Shown: positions 46,721-55,164 of the stretch, piece by piece
Layout: every line of letters starts with the position of its first letter
Position numbering within the stretch: position 1 is the first letter of the stretch
DNA from: Balneola sp. EhC07
GTDB lineage: Bacteria > Bacteroidota > Rhodothermia > Balneolales > Balneolaceae
Reading direction: 5' to 3'
Assembly (NCBI RefSeq): GCF_001650905.1
Contig: NZ_LXYG01000012.1
Location: 124,001 to 188,000 of the forward strand
Length of the DNA: 64,000 nucleotides
Made by a program: the position numbers and the translations under genes
Notes under the pieces: model-generated
What the model was told of the DNA's origin: nothing
The model's input: only the letters and a program-made list of their open reading frames with translations
Databases searched by the model: none

Positions 46721-49708
46721 ATGCGCCTTCTGTTTCAAAGCAGCTTACTTTTTATATTCATTCTAACTTCAGGATCGCTCTCAGCACAACGGATTCAGGC
46801 TCCAAAAACTGATGCATACCAAACCGGCGTAGATCTATTCGAGAAAGGTTTTTTTGAAGAGTCATTGAAAAAACTCAAGCAATTTAGAAGCAATTATTCC
46901 GGATCAGAATTAACCCCTTTTGCTGATTATTATATAGCCCGGGCCAATACCGGCATAGATTCTTCCGGAATAGAATATTACTATCAGAATTTTATTCGTG
47001 ATTATCCCAAACATGATCTTTCAAAGAAGTTATTAAGGGATCTTGGTCATCGCTTTTCTGATAGCGGAAAGTATGACGAGGCAATTTCATACTATCAGGA
47101 ATCTTTGAAGACGTTTAACACAGTAGCGACATCAGCCGAGACTGAATACTGGGTTGCCGAAGCAGCAGCTGAAAAAGGCGATAATGCAGAGGCAAGACAA
47201 TATTTTTTGACATTAGCTGATAAGTATCCAAGAAGTAGTTGGTCTCCAAAAGCTCTATATGCCAGAGGGCGCTTATATCTTTCTGATAATGAATTCGATT
47301 CTTCTTCTATAGCATTTGAGGTTTTAAAAGATCGATATCCTAACAATGAAATTACCAGAAGAGTCGGAACAGCACTTGGGGAATCTTATTATCAACAAGG
47401 AAAGTACCAGGAAGCAATAGATGCACTTAAAGCAGCAATGGCATACCTGGATGATGTATCCAAAGAAAAGGCGATCTTCCTGATTGCAGAAAGCTATAAT
47501 TTTCTTGGAGATTTTAAAGAATCGTCAAAAGCATATTTGCAGTATCTGAATTTAACAAAAGGTACAAGCAAAGAACGAAGCGCACACTATGGACTCGGGT
47601 GGTTATATCACAAACAAAAGATATATCACTGGTCAGCCGATTCATTCGAAAAAGCGGCAACGGGAGACGATGAACTCGCTAGAAAAGCTTTGTACTATGA
47701 AGCTATCAATCAGAAGCTGGGTGGACAATATGAGAATTCGCTGAATACATTTTCTGAGTTCGGTGAACGCTACAAAACAGGACTTTGGGTAGAACAAGCA
47801 TTTTATGAATGGGCTGTTTCTTCTTTCGAGTCGGGGCAGTATGGAGATGCCATAGAAACGCTGCTTACATTGATCAGAAATGAGAAAAATCTTCAGGATC
47901 CCGGAAAAGTTTATACACTTTTGGGCGAATCTTATTTTGCCAATAATGAATTTACCAGAGCTAGTATAGCATTCGAAGAAGCAGAGAAAATTGCTGATAT
48001 AGATCCGGAGCTTCGCCGGCAAGCACGTTTCCAGAAAGCATGGATATTATATAGAAACCAAGCTTATGGAGAAGCTCAGCCGGTATTCGAATCTGTTTAT
48101 GCAGAAACACCAACTTCTGAGATCGGAGCGGAAGCATTATTTTGGAGTGCTGACAGTTATTACAAACTTCGTCAATATGGTGATGCTGCTCAGAGATTCT
48201 CAATCTTTATAAGAAATTATCCCGACCATGAACTCATAGGCGCTGCCAGATATTCGTTGGGTTGGAGTTATTTTGTAACCGGAGATTATGAAAAAGCAGT
48301 GGCTCCTCTGGAAGCTTTTTTAAATGACTATAACCCTCCACCGATTGCGCTTTTTCCTTACGATACGGACACTCAATTAAGAATTGGCGACGCTTATTAT
48401 GCACAAGGGAAATACAGAGAAGCGATCAGTTTTTATAACAAAGCGATTGGAGCCGAACCGGGAGGGGATTACGCAATGTTTCAGGTTGGAAACAGCTACT
48501 ACCGTTCGGGGAGAACATTTGAAGCTGTAACTACTTTCAGAAAAGTTCTTCGCATTTATCCATTTAGCAGATTAAAAGAGCAGGCTCAATACAACATAGC
48601 TTACATTTATTTGAACTCGGATAATTATTCTCAGGCCATTGAAGAATTTCAGACGGTGATCAATAAATATCCCGGAACTGAATGGGCAGCAAGATCTCAG
48701 TATAACATCGGAGATTCTTATTACAACTCCGGAGAGTATGAACGAGCTATTGAAGCATATAAAAATGTATTGCAGAATTACCCCAGAAGCAGTTACATCA
48801 TAGATGCTGTGAACGGAATTCAATATTCTCAGTTATCATCTACCGGAGTAGATAGTAGCTCAGCTGTGTTAGAAGACTTTTTAAGTAACAACCCAAGTAG
48901 TGGAACGGCGGATCGATTGAGGTACCGTCAAGCAGAAACTATTTACCAAACGGGAGATTATGAAGGAGCGATCAAAGAATTTCGCCAGTATCTGAGAATA
49001 ACTAATTCGGATAACCTAACTCCTGAAGCATATTCCAATTTGGGAGATTCTTATCGCCAAACTGGTCAAATTGACAAAGCTATTAGTGCTTATCAGACGA
49101 TTGTAGATGAGTTTCCGAATGATGACCAAACACCATCAGCTTTAATAATACTTGGGAATCTTTATAAAGAGAGAAATGAATTTGATGTATCTCATCAGTA
49201 TTTCGAGTTGCTGCTTGAGAAGGGTTCACGATTCAGCCAGGAAGCTTATGTGGGGATGGGATCAGCAAGTTTAGCTGCAGGACGAACGGGTGCTGCAAAG
49301 TCAGAGTTTGAAGAAGCTTTAAAAATAAATTCAGGAAATCCGGCTGCAAATGTCGGGCTTGGAAAAGTCGCTGTAGCTGAAAGCAGATACGAAGATGCAC
49401 GCCCATTACTTGTTCCGGTGGCTGAAAAAAGTACGACTATAAGCGGCGCAGAAGCTCAATACTATCTGGGAAAGATCGAACAGGATCAGAATAATTTTGA
49501 AGCAGCGATAGAAAACTATTCTAAAGTTCGGGTATTGTTTGAAGCATTTGAAATTTGGGTGTCAAAAGCGTTGTATAATTCGGCGGAATGTCATATTCGA
49601 TTGGGTAACAGAGGCGAAGCAATGAGCATTCTAAACGGAATCATTGAAAAATACCCTGATACCGAAGGAGCTGTGCAAGCGCAATCTTTACTGGATTCTA
49701 CAGAATAG
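46721..49708 (+). CDS. Large exported tetratricopeptide-repeat protein
   Basis: This 995-residue protein has a signal peptide (1-22, ending LSAQ) and then TPR repeats along nearly its full length, for example GKYDEAISYYQESL, GKYREAISFYNKAI and GEYERAIEAYKNVL. It is an exported helical scaffold, likely for protein-protein contact at the envelope. No enzymatic domain is visible. It is probably the last gene of the hflX-CBS unit. Confidence 0.85.
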   Translation: MRLLFQSSLLFIFILTSGSLSAQRIQAPKTDAYQTGVDLFEKGFFEESLKKLKQFRSNYSGSELTPFADYYIARANTGIDSSGIEYYYQNFIRDYPKHDLSKKLLRDLGHRFSDSGKYDEAISYYQESLKTFNTVATSAETEYWVAEAAAEKGDNAEARQYFLTLADKYPRSSWSPKALYARGRLYLSDNEFDSSSIAFEVLKDRYPNNEITRRVGTALGESYYQQGKYQEAIDALKAAMAYLDDVSKEKAIFLIAESYNFLGDFKESSKAYLQYLNLTKGTSKERSAHYGLGWLYHKQKIYHWSADSFEKAATGDDELARKALYYEAINQKLGGQYENSLNTFSEFGERYKTGLWVEQAFYEWAVSSFESGQYGDAIETLLTLIRNEKNLQDPGKVYTLLGESYFANNEFTRASIAFEEAEKIADIDPELRRQARFQKAWILYRNQAYGEAQPVFESVYAETPTSEIGAEALFWSADSYYKLRQYGDAAQRFSIFIRNYPDHELIGAARYSLGWSYFVTGDYEKAVAPLEAFLNDYNPPPIALFPYDTDTQLRIGDAYYAQGKYREAISFYNKAIGAEPGGDYAMFQVGNSYYRSGRTFEAVTTFRKVLRIYPFSRLKEQAQYNIAYIYLNSDNYSQAIEEFQTVINKYPGTEWAARSQYNIGDSYYNSGEYERAIEAYKNVLQNYPRSSYIIDAVNGIQYSQLSSTGVDSSSAVLEDFLSNNPSSGTADRLRYRQAETIYQTGDYEGAIKEFRQYLRITNSDNLTPEAYSNLGDSYRQTGQIDKAISAYQTIVDEFPNDDQTPSALIILGNLYKERNEFDVSHQYFELLLEKGSRFSQEAYVGMGSASLAAGRTGAAKSEFEEALKINSGNPAANVGLGKVAVAESRYEDARPLLVPVAEKSTTISGAEAQYYLGKIEQDQNNFEAAIENYSKVRVLFEAFEIWVSKALYNSAECHIRLGNRGEAMSILNGIIEKYPDTEGAVQAQSLLDSTE

Positions 49709-49805
49709 ATCGTACGCATTTAGAATTTAAGGTCAGCTTGCTGAATATCTTATCTTCAAATTTTCTACTTTCAAATACACTCCAACACACCTACTTATCA
49801 ATTAA

Positions 49806-51095
49806 ATGATCCAAAAAGTAAAACCCTCTGACTCGTTACAGGGAACACTTTCTCCTCCACCGGATAAATCCATATCACAGCGAGCAGCGATTTTTTCGTT
49901 ACTTCATGAAGGTACATCAGTAATTAAAAATTATTCTTCAGCACAAGATCCGCAAAGCTCATTGGAGTGTGTAGAGTCACTAGGAGCTGAAGTTATCCGA
50001 GGCAAGGATTCCATTTCTATAAAAGGAACAGGTAGATCAGGAATAAAAGCTCCGGAAGATGATCTGGATTGTGGAAATTCCGGTACAGCCATGAGGTTAT
50101 TAGCAGGAGTAATTGCAGGGTCAGGAAAACAAGTGCGGATGTGCGGAGACGCTTCCCTGACTTCCCGTACAATGACCAGAATTATTGAACCTCTGGAGAA
50201 AATGGGCGCTTATATTTTAGCTCGAAATAGTGCTTATGCTCCATTAATGATCACCAGAGAAGAGAAACTAAAGCCGATGGATTTCGAACTTCCGATTCCA
50301 AGTGCACAATTGAAATCCTGTATTTTGTTGGCGGGTTTATTTGGTGAAACTCCTACAAGAGTTATAGAAACTATTCCCAGCAGAGATCATACTGAACGTC
50401 TTCTTCAGCTAAAGGTGGAAGAAGAAAAAAAAGGTAAGAAGATCATCTCAGCATCATTAAATGATGAAATCCCAAATCAAAGCTATACTGTGCCCGGTGA
50501 TTTCTCAGCGGCTGCTTTTTGGTTAGTAGCTGGGTGTATTATTCCAAATTCTGAGATCAAGCTTGAAGCTACGGGGTTAAACCCGACCAGAAATGCATTG
50601 CTTGGAATTTTACAGGAAATGGGTGCAAATATCACTATTGAAAATGAGCGGATGGAAGGAGCAGAGCCTGTTGGTGATGTTGTGGTTCGCAGCTCTGATT
50701 TGAGGGCAATTAATATTCCAAAAAGCATTATTCCGAATTGTATTGACGAGCTTCCGATTCTTGCCGTGGCTATGTCTTTTGCGGAAGGGATCTCGGTGAT
50801 CTCCGGCGCTGAAGAACTTCGCCACAAAGAAACCGATCGTATTATGGCTATTTCCGAAATGCTGAAAGCTGCCGGAGTTAGTTTCGAAGAAAAAGAAGAT
50901 GGAGTAGAGATTCACGGAAACCCTGAATTCAGTTTTGATTCAGCTACATTTAAAAGTTTCCACGATCACAGAATTGCAATGGCATCAGCAGTATTATCCT
51001 TAAAAGGAAAATCCGAATCCGAAATTCTGGATGCTGAATGTGCTGCTGTTTCCTATCCCGGCTTTTGGGAAGATCTTTTAGCATTATATCCGTAA
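49806..51095 (+). CDS. aroA: 3-phosphoshikimate 1-carboxyvinyltransferase (EPSP synthase)
   Basis: This enzyme joins phosphoenolpyruvate to shikimate 3-phosphate in aromatic amino-acid synthesis. The 429-residue protein has PPDKSISQRA (K21, R26) for substrate binding, DCGNSGTAMRLL (88-99), DASLTSRTM, PGDFSAAAFW and ELRHKETDRI. It stands alone in this window; other shikimate genes are not nearby. Confidence 0.95.
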   Translation: MIQKVKPSDSLQGTLSPPPDKSISQRAAIFSLLHEGTSVIKNYSSAQDPQSSLECVESLGAEVIRGKDSISIKGTGRSGIKAPEDDLDCGNSGTAMRLLAGVIAGSGKQVRMCGDASLTSRTMTRIIEPLEKMGAYILARNSAYAPLMITREEKLKPMDFELPIPSAQLKSCILLAGLFGETPTRVIETIPSRDHTERLLQLKVEEEKKGKKIISASLNDEIPNQSYTVPGDFSAAAFWLVAGCIIPNSEIKLEATGLNPTRNALLGILQEMGANITIENERMEGAEPVGDVVVRSSDLRAINIPKSIIPNCIDELPILAVAMSFAEGISVISGAEELRHKETDRIMAISEMLKAAGVSFEEKEDGVEIHGNPEFSFDSATFKSFHDHRIAMASAVLSLKGKSESEILDAECAAVSYPGFWEDLLALYP

Positions 51096-51417
51096 TCATT
51101 TTATTTCCGAGAATAACTCTCCCTTCGAAGGGAGACGATTGTCCAAACAGTTCTTTGGACAATCATCCGAGGGATGTTGTGAAGATCAGGATTGTCTAAA
51201 CCTCACACATCCTCCATCTGCCACTTTTGTTACCCATCTGACTTCCCGTCAAACTTCCACTGACAGCTTTTCCAAAGCATAAATTCCGGTCTGTAAAAAT
51301 TTCATTCCAAGTTTGTCGCACTGTCAGTGTGGTTTTAAAATTTCGTCTTGGCATTTCTCTTGTAGCATTCGTTGTGAACCTGATAAACAAATAATCAAAA
51401 CAAGAGGTCAAAAAGTT
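51096..51417. repeat. aroA-hsp20 intergenic region
   Basis: No gene is supported here. The first part holds a composite repeat: a TCCCTTCGAAGGGA stem and then a perfect hairpin at 51137-51164. The second part is the hsp20 leader, with inverted CACTGACAG / CTGTCAGTG elements (about 51257-51265 and 51321-51329) and a TTGGCAT element at 51348. A purine-rich AAGAGGT site at about 51401-51408 precedes the hsp20 ATG. Confidence 0.5.
51137..51164. repeat. GATTGTCCAAA hairpin
   Basis: The 11-base arms GATTGTCCAAA and TTTGGACAATC pair perfectly around a 6-base loop, within a larger composite repeat that begins at about 51115 downstream of aroA. Confidence 0.65.
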
Positions 51418-51855
51418 ATGGCACTTATTAAATATTCAAGACCAAGTACCGATCTTTTTTCAAGAAGATTCAATGACATTGTTGACGAAATGTTCAACAA
51501 CACAAATAATGGAATGAACTACCGTCAAGATAGTTTTATGCCAAACGTAGATATAGCAGAAAACGATACGCAATTTGAGATTTCTGCAGAACTTCCGGGC
51601 TTAAAGAAAGATGCGATCAGCATTGATCTGGAAAACGGAAGATTAACGATCAGTGGTGAGCGTAAGTTTGAAAACAAAGATGAAGGAAAGAACTATCACC
51701 GAGTAGAAACATCTTACGGAACCTTTGTGCGTTCATTTTATCTGCCGGATAGTATCAATGAAGATACCATCAACGCAACCTATACTGATGGTGTGCTAAA
51801 CATCACTATTCAGAAGCAGGAAGAGAAAATAAAACGACAGATCGAGATCAAATAA
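51418..51855 (+). CDS. Small heat-shock protein, Hsp20/alpha-crystallin family
   Basis: This 145-residue chaperone holds unfolding proteins. The alpha-crystallin domain runs from about 40 to the end, with FEISAELPGLKKDAISID and the GVLNITIQK segment. The frame is open 35 codons further upstream, but that part has no family resemblance, and the ATG at 51418 gives the usual MALIKYSRP start with a purine-rich site 10 bases before it. It is followed by a terminator. Confidence 0.93.
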   Translation: MALIKYSRPSTDLFSRRFNDIVDEMFNNTNNGMNYRQDSFMPNVDIAENDTQFEISAELPGLKKDAISIDLENGRLTISGERKFENKDEGKNYHRVETSYGTFVRSFYLPDSINEDTINATYTDGVLNITIQKQEEKIKRQIEIK

Positions 51856-51886
51856 TCTTGAAGCATATATAGAATAGTTAGTGAAT

Positions 51887-51918
51887 GCTCAGGCTGTTTA
51901 AACGCAGTCTGAGCTTTT
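51887..51918 (+). terminator. Terminator after hsp20
   Basis: The arms GCTCAGGCTG / CAGTCTGAGC pair with one G-T wobble around an 8-base loop, followed by TTTT. It lies 31 bases after the hsp20 stop. Confidence 0.75.
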
Positions 51919-52006
51919 GCGTTACAAGATGTAAACCATATACAATTTATCAGGAACACATCGTTGTAACAACGGTTGATAACAGAGAACTATAATTAAG
52001 AGATCA

Positions 52007-53506
52007 ATGAATACTACTGTAAAAAATGTATTTGGTGTGGCTGCAGCCATGCTGCTATTACTGGGAATGAATGCCTGGACAAACAATAATTCCTCACCAA
52101 GTTCGCCGGATTACGCAACTGAAAATGAGGTTACATCTGCGGAAAATCGTTCGGTTTCATCATTACTGGATCTGAATAATGCGATCGTTGATATCGCAGA
52201 GAAAACAAATCCTGCCGTTGTAATGATTACCACTGAAAAAGTGCAGGAACAACGAATAATGAGAAATCCCTTTTCTCAGTTTTTCGGAAATCCGTACGGA
52301 CAACAAGACCCCGAAACAAGAGAATACACACAAAGAGGATTGGGATCCGGAGTAATAGTAACTGAAGATGGTTACATCTTAACGAATAATCATGTGATCG
52401 AAGATGTAGACGAAATTAAGATTCAGATGTTTAACGGAGATGAAGTTGAAGCAGAGCTGATAGGAACAGATCCCGCCACTGATATTGCCGTTGTAAAAGT
52501 AGACATGGATAATTTACCGGCCGTAAAGATGGGAAACAGCGAGGCTCTAAAAGTAGGAGCTTTTGTTTTAGCGATCGGAAGTCCGTTAAGTCAAAACCTG
52601 GCACATACTGTTTCATTTGGAATTGTATCAGCAAAAAGTCGATCAATAGGGCTTATTAATAGTGGTGCCGGATATGAAGATTTTATTCAAACCGATGCTG
52701 CCATTAATCCCGGAAATTCAGGCGGAGCGCTCATTGATATGAATGGAGAATTAGTGGGAATTAATTCAGCTATTGCTTCCCGATCCGGTGGAAACGACGG
52801 AATTGGTTTTGCGATCCCGATCAGCCTTGCCAAAAGAATAATGGATGATCTAATTGATGACGGCGAAGTTTCCCGGGGATATTTAGGACTATACTTTGGC
52901 GGAGAGGTGGACAGAACCATGGCTAAAGCTCTGGGTTTGGATAACGCAAGAGGAATCATCGTAGCAAGAGTTGAAGAAGACGGTCCTTCTGATAATGCAG
53001 GATTACTTGAACAAGATGTAATTGTGGCAATAGATGGCGATCAAATTACAGACTGGAATATGTTCAGATCCAAAGTTGCTTCGATGAAACCAAATGATGT
53101 TGTAGAACTTGATATCCTCAGAGATGGAGAGGCAAAAACATTAACAGTAACGCTTGGAGAAAGAAATGATGAAACTGTAGCCAGTGTTCGTCCTGAACAA
53201 ACAGAATCCATGGAAGAAAAGTTAGGATTCACAGTTACGGATCTGGATGCAAATATTCGTCGACAGCTAGAATTGGATAGCTCTGAAGATGGCGTAGTTG
53301 TAAGCAGAATTAAAGACTCAAGCAATGCATATGAGCGAGGATTGCGCAGAGGTGATGTGATCACAACCGTCAAGAATAAGAAAGTAGAAACTACAACTGA
53401 ATTCTATGATGAGCTCGAGAAGTTAGAAGAAAAAGGTGATGAAGTAGTGCTTCTGAAAATAATCAGAAATAATGGGAACCAATTCATCGCTTTCGAGTTA
53501 GAGTAG
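52007..53506 (+). CDS. htrA: Do/HtrA-family periplasmic serine protease
   Basis: This 499-residue protease-chaperone handles misfolded envelope proteins. It has an N-terminal hydrophobic segment (signal or anchor), a trypsin-like domain with H129 (NNHVIE), D159 (TDIAVV) and S238 (GNSGG), and two PDZ domains (about 285-380 and 400-499). All catalytic residues are intact. It is next to hsp20, but a terminator separates the two genes. Confidence 0.95.
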   Translation: MNTTVKNVFGVAAAMLLLLGMNAWTNNNSSPSSPDYATENEVTSAENRSVSSLLDLNNAIVDIAEKTNPAVVMITTEKVQEQRIMRNPFSQFFGNPYGQQDPETREYTQRGLGSGVIVTEDGYILTNNHVIEDVDEIKIQMFNGDEVEAELIGTDPATDIAVVKVDMDNLPAVKMGNSEALKVGAFVLAIGSPLSQNLAHTVSFGIVSAKSRSIGLINSGAGYEDFIQTDAAINPGNSGGALIDMNGELVGINSAIASRSGGNDGIGFAIPISLAKRIMDDLIDDGEVSRGYLGLYFGGEVDRTMAKALGLDNARGIIVARVEEDGPSDNAGLLEQDVIVAIDGDQITDWNMFRSKVASMKPNDVVELDILRDGEAKTLTVTLGERNDETVASVRPEQTESMEEKLGFTVTDLDANIRRQLELDSSEDGVVVSRIKDSSNAYERGLRRGDVITTVKNKKVETTTEFYDELEKLEEKGDEVVLLKIIRNNGNQFIAFELE

Positions 53507-53534
53507 TATCCTATTTATTGTACCCCGAAAAACC

Positions 53535-53568
53535 AAAGCCATTTCCCTGATACGGAAATGGCTTTTTT
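53535..53568. terminator. Bidirectional terminator between htrA and the barrel gene
   Basis: A perfect 12-base stem AAAGCCATTTCC / GGAAATGGCTTT (53535-53546 and 53554-53565) has a 7-base loop with a T-run on the plus strand and a shorter A-tract before it. The convergent gene ends at 53572. Confidence 0.88.
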
Positions 53569-53571
53569 TAT

Positions 53572-54996
53572 TTAATATAAGTTTCTGTCAAAGTAATATT
53601 TGATACCTGCATTTACAGACCATTGAAACCTTTTGTCAGTAACAGTTAAGTCTAAAAATTCTCTATTACTACCATTATATGCTAAAGAAACCCCGGTATT
53701 AATAGCTATTTTATTTTCAACAAAGTAAAAGAGATTTGTTCTCAATACCGATGAAAGAACCCCGAATTTATCTTCAGTATTTTGTTTGAGTTTTCTGGTT
53801 GAATATCGGGTTTGAAGATTGGTATCAAGTGTAAAACGATCAGCAAAAATCCAAAGCCATTCTGCGGTGATATCGGTTTGGTTCGCCCATTCTTCCTGGT
53901 CTGATTCTTCAAGAGGAAGTATGAGGCTGTTATAAGTTCTTATGCTTAATTGATTGTAGAGATCGATATTTTTGAACCAATCAATATTAAAGTTCAAATT
54001 TGCTTGACGATAGAGGCTGAAAATTCTGGTTTCAGTATTGTTTAGGTGGTCATCTTGTTTTGTGAGACGATTTACATAACTGTAATCCACACTAACTGCT
54101 GCTTCATATCCTTCAAATCTGCTGCCAAGATTTTCATCGAACACATCATTCAAATAGAAAAGATCGAAGGCTCCAATCTGGTCTAGCTTACCATTTAATC
54201 CGTTATTTATATCATCCCAAAAATACTTTTGAAAACGATCGGTGGTTCTTCGATAACCTTGGATTCTTGTAAATGAATCAGCAGTGTTTTGGATTTCATT
54301 TCCGGAAAGAGAATTACTTTCCAGTTCTTTATATCGTTCATTAAAACGAATAGCTCGGATTATTGGTGTTACATTACGAATTCTTCCAAAACCAATTCCA
54401 AGTGTAGGGGTAAAGTTGAGCGACCTTTCAATAGAAGTTACCTCACTAACAACAATACCGTCAATCTCAGATTCAGCATTATCCCTCCTGTAACGTATAT
54501 CTGCGAAAAGGTTGGTTATAAGAAACACATTGTCTGACGTATAATAATTATGTGCTAACGAAACCCGGGATTGTATTGATTGTCCGTTGAAGTTCCCTTC
54601 AGATTCATTAGTATTAGAACCGGATATATTATCTTGTTTCGAATTAGAAAAATTGGTAGAAATACCTGATATCATATCTAAAGAAAATGTTCGTAATTCA
54701 CTTTCTCGATATAATTCATATCGAGGAGCAAACCCTATATTCGTATTATGATTAGCTCGGTCTGTCTCTGCACGATTAAGAGGGTTGCTACTTTCCTGAT
54801 CAATGAATGAATATGTTCCATTGGAACTAAATCCAGCGGAGCTTATACTAAAATTACTATAACCCCAATCTGGTAAACGGTAGTCGATTAAATATTGAAA
54901 ATCTGTTGAGTCAGAGTAACCTATACTTTCCTGAGCGCTAAGTTGAATAGTTGAAATTAGAAGAAGGGCAGGCAGTAATAGTATCAGTTTTCTCAT
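53572..54996 (-). CDS. Outer-membrane beta-barrel protein, unrecognised family
   Basis: This 474-residue exported protein has a signal peptide (1-21, ending LSAQ) and then regularly alternating beta strands with aromatic girdle residues, ending in YYFDRNLY. This looks like a large outer-membrane barrel. No known family was recognised. It is monocistronic, and the promoter lies in the 168-base gap shared with clpB. Confidence 0.65.
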   Translation of the reverse strand: MRKLILLLPALLLISTIQLSAQESIGYSDSTDFQYLIDYRLPDWGYSNFSISSAGFSSNGTYSFIDQESSNPLNRAETDRANHNTNIGFAPRYELYRESELRTFSLDMISGISTNFSNSKQDNISGSNTNESEGNFNGQSIQSRVSLAHNYYTSDNVFLITNLFADIRYRRDNAESEIDGIVVSEVTSIERSLNFTPTLGIGFGRIRNVTPIIRAIRFNERYKELESNSLSGNEIQNTADSFTRIQGYRRTTDRFQKYFWDDINNGLNGKLDQIGAFDLFYLNDVFDENLGSRFEGYEAAVSVDYSYVNRLTKQDDHLNNTETRIFSLYRQANLNFNIDWFKNIDLYNQLSIRTYNSLILPLEESDQEEWANQTDITAEWLWIFADRFTLDTNLQTRYSTRKLKQNTEDKFGVLSSVLRTNLFYFVENKIAINTGVSLAYNGSNREFLDLTVTDKRFQWSVNAGIKYYFDRNLY

Positions 54997-55164
54997 CTAC
55001 GATAACTTTATTTATGAATTGCAATCAATATGAAGGGGCTTAAGATAACATTTAATAGCATATGTGTGCTATAAATTATTGTTAACTATGAAATTCCGTC
55101 AGGTCAATGATTTGGCACGATTTTGGACTTATATGTTCTGAAATAACTAAAGAGGACGAGAATT

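Noticed and set aside
46721-49708. Possible tandem DNA repeat
   Set aside because: The periodicity is at the protein level (TPR helices) and the DNA copies are too divergent.
51349-51364. Full sigma-54 promoter for hsp20
   Set aside because: The -12 position reads GT instead of GC; kept only as part of a low-interest comparison with clpB.
51313-51417. N-terminal extension of Hsp20
   Set aside because: It is Cys-rich, has no family resemblance and covers the likely promoter; the ATG at 51418 has a better ribosome-binding site.
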